From the NCBI GenBank assembly GCA_000438155.1, contig FR902977.1:28758-54344 (forward strand): a stretch of 25,587 nucleotides of DNA. The letters are read 5' to 3'. The DNA is from Firmicutes bacterium CAG:95. GTDB lineage: Bacteria; Bacillota; Clostridia; Lachnospirales; Lachnospiraceae. Shown piece by piece: positions 15,559 through 23,823 of the stretch (position 1 is its first letter; every line of letters starts with the position of its first letter). Both the position numbers and the translations under genes were made by a program. The notes under the pieces were generated by a model. The model made no database searches, had not been told where the DNA came from, and saw nothing but the letters and a program-made list of their open reading frames with translations.

Positions 15559-15589
15559 ACTTCCTGACAGAAGCTTCCCTTACCTTTCC

Positions 15590-15618
15590 ATTCTAGTCGA
15601 AAATAAAGCAAGGCGCAA
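15590..15618 (-). promoter_or_regulatory. Candidate promoter for EAL remnant and aminotransferase
   Basis: On the minus strand TAGAAT (15590-15595) lies 17 nt from TTGCGC (15613-15618). The -10 is 5 of 6 and the -35 3 of 6. The -35 overlaps the terminator stem of the preceding gene. It lies about 30-50 nt before the first ATGs of the remnant. Confidence 0.4.
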
Positions 15619-15637
15619 GAGATTTCCTCCTGCGCCT
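15611..15637 (-). terminator. Terminator of the mannan operon after the GH1-PMI gene
   Basis: aggcgca (15611-15617) pairs with tgcgcct (15631-15637) over 7 GC-rich base pairs with a 13-nt loop. The minus-strand sequence after the stem is TGCTTTATTTTC. It lies 45 nt past the stop codon of the fused gene, at the expected operon end. Confidence 0.65.
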
Positions 15638-15681
15638 CTATAAATCATCTTATTTTTATGACTTTTTAATCAGCTTTTAAC

Positions 15682-17988
15682 TTATTTTGTAGAAGATAAA
15701 ATCAGACTCATGTCTCCCTGGAAATCAACGGTTCCGATTCCGGCAGGAAGGATAAAATGATCACCCTTGCGGATCATCTGTCCATTTACCAGTCCCTCTC
15801 CTTCAATGACACTCACATTCATAAACGGATGCGTCTGTTCGATAGAAACCGGCTTTGTCACATCCAGCTTCCATACGGTATAGTACGGACAGTGAATCAG
15901 TTCATTCAACTGATCCTTCGGCAGGTCTCCGACATACTTAACACTGTCTTCGGCAGATGCCGCAGGAACATTAATCACATCAATACTCTGCTGTACATGT
16001 AACTGACGCGGCTTTCCATTCTGCAGACGGTCATAATCATACACACGATAGGTAATGTCACTGTTCTGCTGCGTCTCTAAGATCAGGCAGCCACTGGTGA
16101 TTGCATGTACGGTTCCCGGATTGATCTGGATGAAATCCCCCTTCTTAATCGGAACGCGGCGGATAAACTCATCCCACCTGCCTTCGGAAATCATTTCCGT
16201 AAGCTCTTCCTTTGTCTTCGCATTATGCCCAATCACAAGCTCTGCGTCCTCCGGGCAGTCCAGAATGTACCAGCATTCGGTCTTTCCTAAGGATCCATTC
16301 TCATGAACCTGTGCGTAGGCATCATCCGGATGTACCTGAATACTTAAGTTGTCCTTTGCATCAATAATCTTAATCAGCAACGGGAAGCGGTCTCCTTCTT
16401 CATCGCCAAAAAGATATGGATCCTCCTTCCATAACCGGGAAAGAGTCTTTCCTTTGAAGAGACCTTCCTTTACGACGCAATCCCCGTTCTGATGGGCACC
16501 GATTGCCCAGCATTCTCCGGTATCCTCACCCGGAATATCATATCCAAAGAGGCTTCTTAAACGGTTTCCACCCCAGATCATTTCCTTAAATACCGGCTCC
16601 AGGAACAGAATCGGTCTCTGCTTTGTATTAATAGATAAATTTGCTCCGTTCATTTCAATCACCTTCTGATACCAGAATGCGGAATCCTTTACGATTCGCT
16701 TCTGGGTTGCAAAATCCACATGGACAATTCCAAACCGCTCGGTATATCCCTTATCCCATTCAAAGTTATCTAAAAATGTCCATAAGAAATAACCACGGAC
16801 ATCCACGCCTTCATCGTTTGCCTTCTGTAATGCAGAAATATACATGTCGAGGAAGTTCTGACGGTTCGGATCATGTACTCTGCCATCAAGGGATACATCA
16901 TCATGGCAGGACATACCGTTTTCTGTCACAAACAGAGGAAGCTTATAACGGTCATAAATAAACTTCACACCCCAGTAAAAGCAGTCCGGTGTAACCGGCC
17001 AGTTGGCTGCGGTCTTCGGAAAGCCCTCCGGTCTTTCGGGGAATTCGATTTCTCCGTTTTCACCTGCTTTTACAAAGTATCCATTATAAATATTCTGTCC
17101 CATGAAATCCAGCGGCTGGGAAATCAGCTTCATATCTTCATCGGTGATTTCCGGCAGATATTCCGCAAACTTCTCCAGGCCTTCTTCCGGATATTTTCCT
17201 AAGAATACCGGATCATTAAACCATGCTACATTCCATGTCCAGTTATCCATCGGCTGATAAAAGCCAAACAGTACCTTTCTTGCTGCTTCCACATCCTCCG
17301 GTTTATTACTTACAGGGTATGCCATACCACAGGTCGGTGCATAGCCGACCTTAATCGGACGACAGGCATATTTACGAAGATTAATAACTGCCTGTCCATG
17401 TGCGCGCAGTGCATTGTGTGCAATCTGGAACACATCCTTATACGGAAGATGCAGGCCCGGTGCATGCCATCCGGACATATGTCCGATTCCAACGAAGCAT
17501 TCCGGCTCATTTAAGGTAATGAAATTCTCGCAGATATCGGAAAAGTTTTCCGCAACAACCCTGGCATATTCTCCAAACCACTGAATAACCTCTTCATTCA
17601 GCCAGCCGCCCCTGTCCTGTAACGCCTGGGGAAATTCCCAGTGATACATGGTCAGATACGGCTCGATTCCATTCTTTTTCATTTCCAGGATCATATCCCG
17701 GTATAAGGCAACAGCCTTTTCATTCACCTTGCCGGTTCCTTCCGGAATCAGTCTTGCCCAGCTGATGGAAAAGCGGTATGCTTTAATTCCCATTAGTCTC
17801 ATCAATGCAAAATCATCCTTGTAACGGTGCATGTGGTCACATGCTACCTCTGCTCCATAGCCATCCTTCGTGCCCCCCTCTGCAATGAACTTATCCCAGA
17901 TCATTGCACCTGCACCGTCATTGGCATCTCTTCCTTCAATCTGATATGCGCTGCTTGCAACACCCCAGACAAAATCGTCACGAAACAT
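15682..17988 (-). CDS. GH1 beta-glycosidase fused to type I mannose-6-phosphate isomerase
   Basis: One uninterrupted 768-aa frame holds two enzymes. Residues 1-445 are a complete GH1 barrel: N-terminal FVWGVASSAYQIEG (6-19), acid/base E161 in TLNEPECF, nucleophile E356 in FVTENGMS, and the C-terminal FLWTFLDNFEWDKGYTERFG. Residues about 459-768 are a short-type phosphomannose isomerase: PVFKEMIWGG, zinc ligands Q551 and H553 in IQVHPDD, E571, H628 in NPGTVHAI, and the QNSDITYRVYDYDR block. No signal peptide is present, so it is cytoplasmic. GH1 would cleave beta-gluco- or mannosyl units from imported oligosaccharides, while PMI converts mannose 6-phosphate, made from phosphorolysis-derived mannose 1-phosphate, to fructose 6-phosphate. 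AAAGGA lies 9 nt before ATG. An internal ATG at 16653 (M446) has an AAGGTG site and could also yield free PMI. Confidence 0.93.
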   Translation of the reverse strand: MFRDDFVWGVASSAYQIEGRDANDGAGAMIWDKFIAEGGTKDGYGAEVACDHMHRYKDDFALMRLMGIKAYRFSISWARLIPEGTGKVNEKAVALYRDMILEMKKNGIEPYLTMYHWEFPQALQDRGGWLNEEVIQWFGEYARVVAENFSDICENFITLNEPECFVGIGHMSGWHAPGLHLPYKDVFQIAHNALRAHGQAVINLRKYACRPIKVGYAPTCGMAYPVSNKPEDVEAARKVLFGFYQPMDNWTWNVAWFNDPVFLGKYPEEGLEKFAEYLPEITDEDMKLISQPLDFMGQNIYNGYFVKAGENGEIEFPERPEGFPKTAANWPVTPDCFYWGVKFIYDRYKLPLFVTENGMSCHDDVSLDGRVHDPNRQNFLDMYISALQKANDEGVDVRGYFLWTFLDNFEWDKGYTERFGIVHVDFATQKRIVKDSAFWYQKVIEMNGANLSINTKQRPILFLEPVFKEMIWGGNRLRSLFGYDIPGEDTGECWAIGAHQNGDCVVKEGLFKGKTLSRLWKEDPYLFGDEEGDRFPLLIKIIDAKDNLSIQVHPDDAYAQVHENGSLGKTECWYILDCPEDAELVIGHNAKTKEELTEMISEGRWDEFIRRVPIKKGDFIQINPGTVHAITSGCLILETQQNSDITYRVYDYDRLQNGKPRQLHVQQSIDVINVPAASAEDSVKYVGDLPKDQLNELIHCPYYTVWKLDVTKPVSIEQTHPFMNVSVIEGEGLVNGQMIRKGDHFILPAGIGTVDFQGDMSLILSSTK

Positions 17989-18024
17989 AATTTCATTTCC
18001 TTTCTCGCGGTCATCCCGCTTTAT

Positions 18025-18038
18025 GTAACAGTTCAGCC
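18025..18038 (+). repeat. Dispersed repeat, partial copy 3
   Basis: gtaacagttcagcc at 18025-18038 is the exact reverse complement of 110-123 and shares acagttcagcc with 22600-22610. It lies in the 54-nt spacer between the chemoreceptor stop and the GH1-PMI start. It has no partner arm here, so it is a half element. Confidence 0.5.
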
Positions 18039-18042
18039 TTGC

Positions 18043-20265
18043 TTAATCAATTTTAAATCTCTCAATGGATTTATCCAGCTCCAGTGCATCGCTTCTAAGC
18101 AACTCTACTTCTTCTTTTAATGTCTGGACAACAGATACCTGTTCTCCCAAAGTAGCCGTAACCTCCTGTGTGGATGCAGCAACCTCTTCAGACACAGAAG
18201 CAATATTCTGCAGGGAACTTTCCACTTTATCCTTCTCAAGCATACTCTCTTCCAGTCTTTGCGTAATCAAACGGATACCCTCTACCAGCTCACCTACACA
18301 ATCCTGAATCATTTCAAACACATTGACCGTCTCCTGCAACGCCCTTGCCTGCTCATTGACCATGCTCTCTGCCTCTCTTGCTGATGCCGTTGTCTTATCT
18401 GCGGTCTCACCAATCTTCTTAACGATCTCATGAATCTTATTACCGGATTCCTTGGACTGATCCGCCAGCTTACGGATTTCTTCTGCTACCACTGCAAAGC
18501 CTCTTCCGGCTTCTCCCGCTCTGGCTGCCTCTATGGATGCATTTAAGGAAAGCAGATTCGTCTGTCCGGCAATACTGTTAATCACGTCAACAAAGCTCTT
18601 GATTTCCTCGGAATTCTTCTGTACAGCGTCAATATCGTCGACCAGCACTCTGGTTAAGGATACGGTTGTATCCGACTTACCGCTTAATTCCTGAACAATC
18701 ACCCTTCCCTGTTCCACGGCTTCAATTGCTTTATCTGCGGTCTGTCCCATGTGTGAGGTTTTTTCCGTAACTGTCGTAATATTTTCAGAGAAGCTTATCA
18801 TATTCTCATTGCTGCTCTCCGTATCCTCTGCCTGTCCCTGCACACCGCCTGCCACTTCATCCATGGCTCTTGCTATATCCTGCATGGAAGTATTGATGAC
18901 CCCGGTTTTATCAGAAACATTCTCCGCAAGTCCGGTTACCTTACTGCCGAACTGCTTCATATCCCGCATTAATCCCCGCATACTCTCTATCATGGCATTG
19001 AGGCTTCCGGTCAGCTCTTTAAACTCATCCTGCCTTTTTGTAGTAAAGTCCTGGGTTAAATCACCCTGTGCTACCTTGGCAAGGCCTCCGCTCATTTCCC
19101 TTACGGTCTTACTGATGCCGGTAGAAATCACAAAACCGGTGACAAGTGCCGCACCTGCTGCCAGAATTACCATGAAGATCGTAATGTACTTAATACTTCC
19201 CACCTGTCCGAGCACATTGCTTTGCGGTATCAGGGTACAGATCATGGCTTTGGTGTTGCCTACAGGTGTATAAATATATACATATTTTTTACCATTAATC
19301 TTAACATCCATGTAGCCGGGTTCTTCGGCTTCCTTAGTACTTTCATAGAAGTCACTTCCTACAAACCACTGCTTTGCATCTGCAGCTTCCTCTTTCTCAT
19401 CCGATACAGCATCCGCTTCGGCAGGATTATCTGTCTTCTGCTCAAAAGCCACTTCTCTTCCGTCAGCGGTTACAAGTGCCTTCACGCTGCCCTTGCCGAA
19501 ATCGATTTCTCCCAGCATCTTCTCTGCTACGGATATATCCAGTGACATAACCAGATAAGCATCCGAATTGGAAAATTTCTGATAATAAACCATGGCATAT
19601 TTTTCCTGTTTGCTCTGCATATTATCATCCAGATAAGTCTGGTAACCCAGCCATCTGTTTCTCTGGGTGCTATTGGCTGCAAAATACTGTCCTTCAGCCG
19701 TATTACTGAAATCTGCCACAGGTGTTTCTGTCATACCGCCGGATAAGGTGGAAAGGTATGCACCTCCCTCAGGAATAACCGTACAACTGTAAATATTCTT
19801 GTTTGTAGACTTGGCATTACCAATATCGGATTTCGCACTACGGAAGGTCTCCAATGCTTTTGATTCCTGTTTTCCGTAATACTTATCATAATAATCGCCC
19901 ACATCACTGTTCGTAATCATCTCGACAGCTTTATTTGAAATATTGGTACAGACCAGATTAAAATAATCACCTACTGCCGATACGGTTGATTGTGCAGACT
20001 CTTTATATTTGTCTACTATACCGGATGAGGCCGTACGATAGGACACAACACCCAATGCAATCATCAGCACAACCGGCACCATAAACGCTACAAGCAATGT
20101 GCTGAGAATGCTCTTTTTATTTGATCCCCCCAAATTTTTCAGACCGGCAAGCATTTTTTTGAAATCCGGTCTGGCAGCTTCCTTCTTCTGTTTCTTCACC
20201 TTGTCCGTTTTCGGTAACTTAGATAATTTCGGTAACTTAATCTTTTTTTCTTTTTTTGATGCCAT
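18043..20265 (-). CDS. Methyl-accepting chemotaxis protein with periplasmic-type sensor domain
   Basis: The 740-aa receptor begins with a very basic 50-residue cytoplasmic extension (K/R-rich, with KLPKLSKLPK). It continues with TM1 (about 53-73), an extracellular sensor region of about 280 residues (80-355, probably dCache-like, with an acidic insert near 281-297), TM2 (361-381), HAMP (378-432, GDLTQDFTTKRQDEF) and the signalling coiled coil. The CheA/CheW-binding tip is GQTNLLSLNASIEAARAGEAGRGF (tip about 567-590). There is no C-terminal CheR-tethering pentapeptide. GGGGGAGAGGG precedes the ATG. It lies 17 nt after the esterase gene and 54 nt before GH1-PMI, inside the mannan operon, so its ligand may be a mannan-derived sugar or a sugar-loaded binding protein; that is inference. 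Confidence 0.95.
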   Translation of the reverse strand: MASKKEKKIKLPKLSKLPKTDKVKKQKKEAARPDFKKMLAGLKNLGGSNKKSILSTLLVAFMVPVVLMIALGVVSYRTASSGIVDKYKESAQSTVSAVGDYFNLVCTNISNKAVEMITNSDVGDYYDKYYGKQESKALETFRSAKSDIGNAKSTNKNIYSCTVIPEGGAYLSTLSGGMTETPVADFSNTAEGQYFAANSTQRNRWLGYQTYLDDNMQSKQEKYAMVYYQKFSNSDAYLVMSLDISVAEKMLGEIDFGKGSVKALVTADGREVAFEQKTDNPAEADAVSDEKEEAADAKQWFVGSDFYESTKEAEEPGYMDVKINGKKYVYIYTPVGNTKAMICTLIPQSNVLGQVGSIKYITIFMVILAAGAALVTGFVISTGISKTVREMSGGLAKVAQGDLTQDFTTKRQDEFKELTGSLNAMIESMRGLMRDMKQFGSKVTGLAENVSDKTGVINTSMQDIARAMDEVAGGVQGQAEDTESSNENMISFSENITTVTEKTSHMGQTADKAIEAVEQGRVIVQELSGKSDTTVSLTRVLVDDIDAVQKNSEEIKSFVDVINSIAGQTNLLSLNASIEAARAGEAGRGFAVVAEEIRKLADQSKESGNKIHEIVKKIGETADKTTASAREAESMVNEQARALQETVNVFEMIQDCVGELVEGIRLITQRLEESMLEKDKVESSLQNIASVSEEVAASTQEVTATLGEQVSVVQTLKEEVELLRSDALELDKSIERFKID

Positions 20266-20282
20266 ACCCTCTCCCCCTTTGG

Positions 20283-21410
20283 TTATTTAGAACCGATCAC
20301 AGATACCAGATAGAATGGTACCTGATCGTCTTCATGAGCTTCAATAATACGGATCTGCACATGATGCTTCTTAAGTTCGGTATGACGGGTTATCGTCTGG
20401 ATAAACAGGCAGTCACCCCAGTCCTCATCAAAGTTTCCGTCAAGAACGGTCCTCGTGCTTTCATCTCCATCCACCACAACCTCTGCAACCGGAGTCGGTC
20501 TGTGGATCGTTTTGCGATACTGGATTGCAATTCCCGTTGCTTCAATGTCAAAGGAGATTTCATCTCCTACGCTGGAAGCAATAAAGCCTCCGCTGAAAAT
20601 ATCCAGAAACTCCTTCTTCTTATGGGGATCCTTCCGGAAACCGTTAAGAGCCGGAGTGCTGTTATAATTTTTATATCGTACCGAATTCTCATACTCATTG
20701 GCAGTAATCGGATCCGGAAGTGTTTTCCCGTTAAAGTCAGGATCTGCCTCTTCGGTATTACGATCCTGATAAACTTTCTCTAAAAATGTGGTAATAACCT
20801 TCGCTACCAGTGCGTGGCCATCATCATTCGGATGAAGATCATCCGGGGTAATCTCACGATTCCTGATCTGACCGGATTTTACCGGAGGTAAAATCGTACT
20901 CTTCATGCTGACCATCGGAAGCTGATAAGCACGTGCTACTGCTGCATGCTGATCCTCTGCGCTGATTCCGTTATCGTACCGGACATTGTTCATCAAAAGA
21001 ACGGCCGGCGCACTTGCATCACCATAGGTTTTACGGATCAGACCTTCGTAGGTCTCTCTGAAAAATTCATTGTTATCATCATTTACTGCAAACTCAATCA
21101 GAATAAAGTCAGGCTTTTTCTGTAATAAATGCTGCTCTACCCTGGATACACCAAACTGGGAGGTTGTACCGCCAATTCCTGCATTAATATATTCTATCTG
21201 CGCCTGCGGAAACTTCTCCTTCCACCACTTATAAACCAGATAGGCATAGCATGTTTCAGGTGTGGAAGACAGACTTCCCTGCGTAATGGATCCTCCGAGG
21301 AATCCAACTTTGACCGGTTCTCCTGCTTCTGCCTTTTTCATGCACGCTTTAATGCGCTTCCAGTTACCTCTGTTTAACTCACCTTTTTCAAAATCTACCG
21401 GATATCCCAT
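20283..21410 (-). CDS. SGNH acetyl-mannan esterase, CE17-like, with C-terminal beta domain
   Basis: From the ATG at 21410 the protein is 375 aa. The N-terminal SGNH hydrolase domain shows block I GFLGGSITQG (Ser 41), block II glycine in NAGIGGT, block III FAVNDDN (Asn 110) and block V PDDLHPN (Asp 190, His 193). Residues about 240-375 form a beta-rich domain. SGNH first and beta domain second matches the Roseburia CE17 layout (SGNH plus CBM35-like, removing 2-O-acetyl from mannosyl residues); CE2 esterases have the reverse order. No signal peptide is seen, so deacetylation would be intracellular, before phosphorolysis. A GTG at 21416 is in frame, but GGGGAGG sits 5 nt before the 21410 ATG. 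Subfamily assignment is by architecture and context. Confidence 0.85.
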   Translation of the reverse strand: MGYPVDFEKGELNRGNWKRIKACMKKAEAGEPVKVGFLGGSITQGSLSSTPETCYAYLVYKWWKEKFPQAQIEYINAGIGGTTSQFGVSRVEQHLLQKKPDFILIEFAVNDDNNEFFRETYEGLIRKTYGDASAPAVLLMNNVRYDNGISAEDQHAAVARAYQLPMVSMKSTILPPVKSGQIRNREITPDDLHPNDDGHALVAKVITTFLEKVYQDRNTEEADPDFNGKTLPDPITANEYENSVRYKNYNSTPALNGFRKDPHKKKEFLDIFSGGFIASSVGDEISFDIEATGIAIQYRKTIHRPTPVAEVVVDGDESTRTVLDGNFDEDWGDCLFIQTITRHTELKKHHVQIRIIEAHEDDQVPFYLVSVIGSK

Positions 21411-21447
21411 AGACACCTCCCCAACCTGTTTCTTTGGAAAATATTCA

Positions 21448-21475
21448 GAAAGGCTTGCTTTTCAACAAGCCTTTC
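21448..21475 (-). terminator. Intercistronic hairpin between MOP and esterase genes
   Basis: gaaaggcttg (21448-21457) pairs perfectly with caagcctttc (21466-21475), a 10-bp stem with an 8-nt loop. On the minus strand TGAATATTTTCC follows. It lies about 40 nt after the phosphorylase stop and 38 nt before the esterase start. It may be an attenuating terminator or a 3'-end stabiliser within the operon. Confidence 0.6.
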
Positions 21476-21513
21476 CATTCCTTTTATAATTCCTATCGTA
21501 GCTGTTAAGCACC

Positions 21514-22536
21514 TTATCTGATGCCGATTTCTGTATCAGTTTCAGTCAATCTGCTGTGCTCTTTAATATAAGCAACAATATCCTCGAACTGTGTAAATGC
21601 AAGACCTACATAGCTGTCTGCACAACCATAGTAAATTGCGATTTTACCGGTTTCCGGATCATGAATCGTTGCACAGGGGAAACATACATTAGGAACGAAT
21701 CCTCTTTCCTCATACCACTCTTCCGGAGTAAGAAGGAAGGTTTCACAACGATATTTTACAATAGAAGGATTCTCAAGGTCAAGGATTGCACCACCGATGG
21801 AGTAAACAAATCCATTACAGGTTCCGCTTACGCCATGATAGAACAGGAGCCATCCTTCGCTTGTCTCGATCGGAGCAGCACCGCCACCGATCTTAACGGA
21901 TTCCCACCATTCGCTTCCCTGGCTCATCACATGTCTGTGTCTGCCCCAGTATACAAGATCCGGGCTTTCGCTTAAGAAAATATCTCCAAACGGTGTATGC
22001 CCGCTGTCGGAAGGTCTGCTTAACAGCATGTAGTTGCCGTTGATCTTACGAGGGAACAATACCGCATTTCTGTTGTAAGGAATGAACGGATTCTCCAATC
22101 TTGTGAAGGTCTTGAAATCGGTGGTCTTCGCCATACCAATGGAAGCACCGTAGAAATCCTGACACCAGATGATGTAATAGGTATCCTCTACCTTTACAAG
22201 TCTCGGATCATAGGCATATCTGGGCATGAAAGGTTCTCCCTTTTCATTGACAAAAGGAATCTTTTCCTTATCGAAATCCCAGTGAATGCCATCCTTACTT
22301 CTTCCCATATAGATATAAGGGATACCGTTTGTCTGCTCGCCACGGAATACACCGATGAATTCATCTCCGTAAGGCATTACGGCACTGTTAAAGATTCTTG
22401 CAACACCCTCTACCGGATTTCTTCCGATGATCGGGTTCTCTGTATATCTCCAGATCGGTGCTCCTGTTAAATTTGCAGGTCTTTCCTGCCAGGGAACATT
22501 CTTAACAGGAGGGGCAATCATTTTTAATTCGCTCAT
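21514..22536 (-). CDS. GH130 beta-1,4-mannooligosaccharide phosphorylase (GH130_2-like)
   Basis: The 340-aa enzyme has a five-bladed propeller fold. The GH130 catalytic aspartate is D110 in RYAYDPRLVK, and phosphate-binding positions are probably in the FRGEQ, NRNAVLFP and GGGAAPI segments. Length and the start (TENPIIGRNP, GVARIFNSAV) match the shorter GH130_2 group, which phosphorolyses beta-1,4-mannooligosaccharides, releasing alpha-mannose 1-phosphate; the partner gene upstream matches the longer GH130_1 group. No signal peptide, so cytoplasmic. AAAGGA lies 7 nt before ATG. A 112-nt spacer with a repeat hairpin separates it from the other phosphorylase gene. Subfamily is from pattern recognition; substrate range needs assay. 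Confidence 0.9.
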   Translation of the reverse strand: MSELKMIAPPVKNVPWQERPANLTGAPIWRYTENPIIGRNPVEGVARIFNSAVMPYGDEFIGVFRGEQTNGIPYIYMGRSKDGIHWDFDKEKIPFVNEKGEPFMPRYAYDPRLVKVEDTYYIIWCQDFYGASIGMAKTTDFKTFTRLENPFIPYNRNAVLFPRKINGNYMLLSRPSDSGHTPFGDIFLSESPDLVYWGRHRHVMSQGSEWWESVKIGGGAAPIETSEGWLLFYHGVSGTCNGFVYSIGGAILDLENPSIVKYRCETFLLTPEEWYEERGFVPNVCFPCATIHDPETGKIAIYYGCADSYVGLAFTQFEDIVAYIKEHSRLTETDTEIGIR

Positions 22537-22599
22537 TTTATTTTCCTTTCTGTTGGTTTATAGTTTCATTTTATAAGCCGCAGCGCATTATCTGCGATA

Positions 22600-22646
22600 A
22601 CAGTTCAGCCATGCAGAAATGATTGTGCAAGGCATGGCTGAACTGT
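22600..22646. repeat. Dispersed palindromic repeat, copy 2, between the two phosphorylase genes
   Basis: acagttcagccatgc (22600-22614) and gcatggctgaactgt (22632-22646) form a perfect 15-bp stem with a 17-nt loop (agaaatgattgtgcaag). Positions 22600-22626 are identical, inverted, to 94-120. The element ends 3 nt before the stop codon end of the upstream phosphorylase gene. In RNA it would make a strong intercistronic hairpin. Confidence 0.75.
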
Positions 22647-22648
22647 AA

Positions 22649-23821
22649 TTATCTGCGATTCAGGTATTCCAGATTCTTCTTTACAAGGTCACATCTCTGA
22701 GCAACACATTCTACAGAACGAAGCGGATCCTGGGGAGTATTGAATACATAGTCAATCAGCTTGTCAATCGTTGTGGATGCCACATGCATTCTGGTATCGC
22801 TGGATGCATAATAAATATATACATCTCCGTTTTCTGTTGTAATCGCACCATTGGTAAATACGACATTGGAAACATCTCCGACTCTCTCTCCGCCTCTGGG
22901 TCCGATCAGCATTCCGGAGGGCTCAGCAATCACCCTGGAAGGATCATTTAAGTCGGTTGCAAATGCATAAATAACATAGCGGAGTCCTGCAGCTGTGTTA
23001 CGGACACCGTGTGCAATATGAATCCATCCCTTTTCGGTCTTGATCGGAACAGCGCCCGCACCATTCTTCACCTCGGTAATGGTATGATACTTACGTAAGC
23101 TGGTCATCTTCTCTTCGTCAATTACAGCATGTTCAATATCATCACACAAACCAAATCCAATGCCACCGCCTGATCCGGTGTCAATAAAATCATCCATCGG
23201 TCTGGTATAGAAGGCATACTTACCGTTTACAAATTCCGGATGAAGAACCACGTTTCTCTGCTGGGGAGAATGAAGTGTTGTTAAGTTGTCAAGTCTCTCC
23301 CAGGTCTTTAAATCCCTGGTTCTGACGATACCTGCCGCTGCAACTGCCGCAGAAAGATCGTTTACGGAGGTATCCTTGCTTTCGGAACAGAATACACCGT
23401 AGATGTAGCCATCTTCATGCTTGGTAAGACGCATATCGTATACGTTGGTTTCTTCCGGACAGGTATCAGGAAGAAGAATCGGATAATCCCAGAAACGGAA
23501 TCCATCCACCGGGCTGTCACTTTCTGCTACTGCAAAGAAGGACTTACGGTCATCTCCTTCTACTCTGGCTACCAGATAATACTTACCGTTTAATTCAATT
23601 GCTCCGGAATTCAATACTGCATTAATTCCAAGTCTCTTCATAAAATAAGGATTGGTTTCCGGATTTAAGTCATACTGCCAGATTAACGGAGCATGCTCTC
23701 TTGTTAATACCGGATACTTATACCGGTCATAAATGCCATTATAGAAATCGGGATCGATCTCGTTCTTACGGTTAATGAGCAGCTCAAGCTTCGCTGACTC
23801 AATCTCATATTGTTTATTCAT
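22649..23821 (-). CDS. GH130 4-O-beta-mannosyl-glucose phosphorylase (GH130_1-like)
   Basis: The 390-aa protein has the longer GH130_1 N-terminus (YDRYKYPVLTREHAPLIW, 32-49) and the catalytic aspartate D129 in NVYDMRLTKHEDG. Other family segments are LVARVEGDDRKSFFAVAES, RNVVLHPEFV and GAGAVPIKTEKGWIHIAHG. Enzymes of this group phosphorolyse beta-mannosyl-1,4-glucose to mannose 1-phosphate and glucose, acting just after the 2-epimerase that makes the substrate from mannobiose. The gene starts 2 nt after the epimerase stop; its AAGGAGG lies in the last epimerase codons, 12 nt from ATG, a slightly long spacing. Tight coupling of epimerase and phosphorylase fits one metabolic step pair. Confidence 0.92.
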   Translation of the reverse strand: MNKQYEIESAKLELLINRKNEIDPDFYNGIYDRYKYPVLTREHAPLIWQYDLNPETNPYFMKRLGINAVLNSGAIELNGKYYLVARVEGDDRKSFFAVAESDSPVDGFRFWDYPILLPDTCPEETNVYDMRLTKHEDGYIYGVFCSESKDTSVNDLSAAVAAAGIVRTRDLKTWERLDNLTTLHSPQQRNVVLHPEFVNGKYAFYTRPMDDFIDTGSGGGIGFGLCDDIEHAVIDEEKMTSLRKYHTITEVKNGAGAVPIKTEKGWIHIAHGVRNTAAGLRYVIYAFATDLNDPSRVIAEPSGMLIGPRGGERVGDVSNVVFTNGAITTENGDVYIYYASSDTRMHVASTTIDKLIDYVFNTPQDPLRSVECVAQRCDLVKKNLEYLNRR

Positions 23822-23823
23822 TA

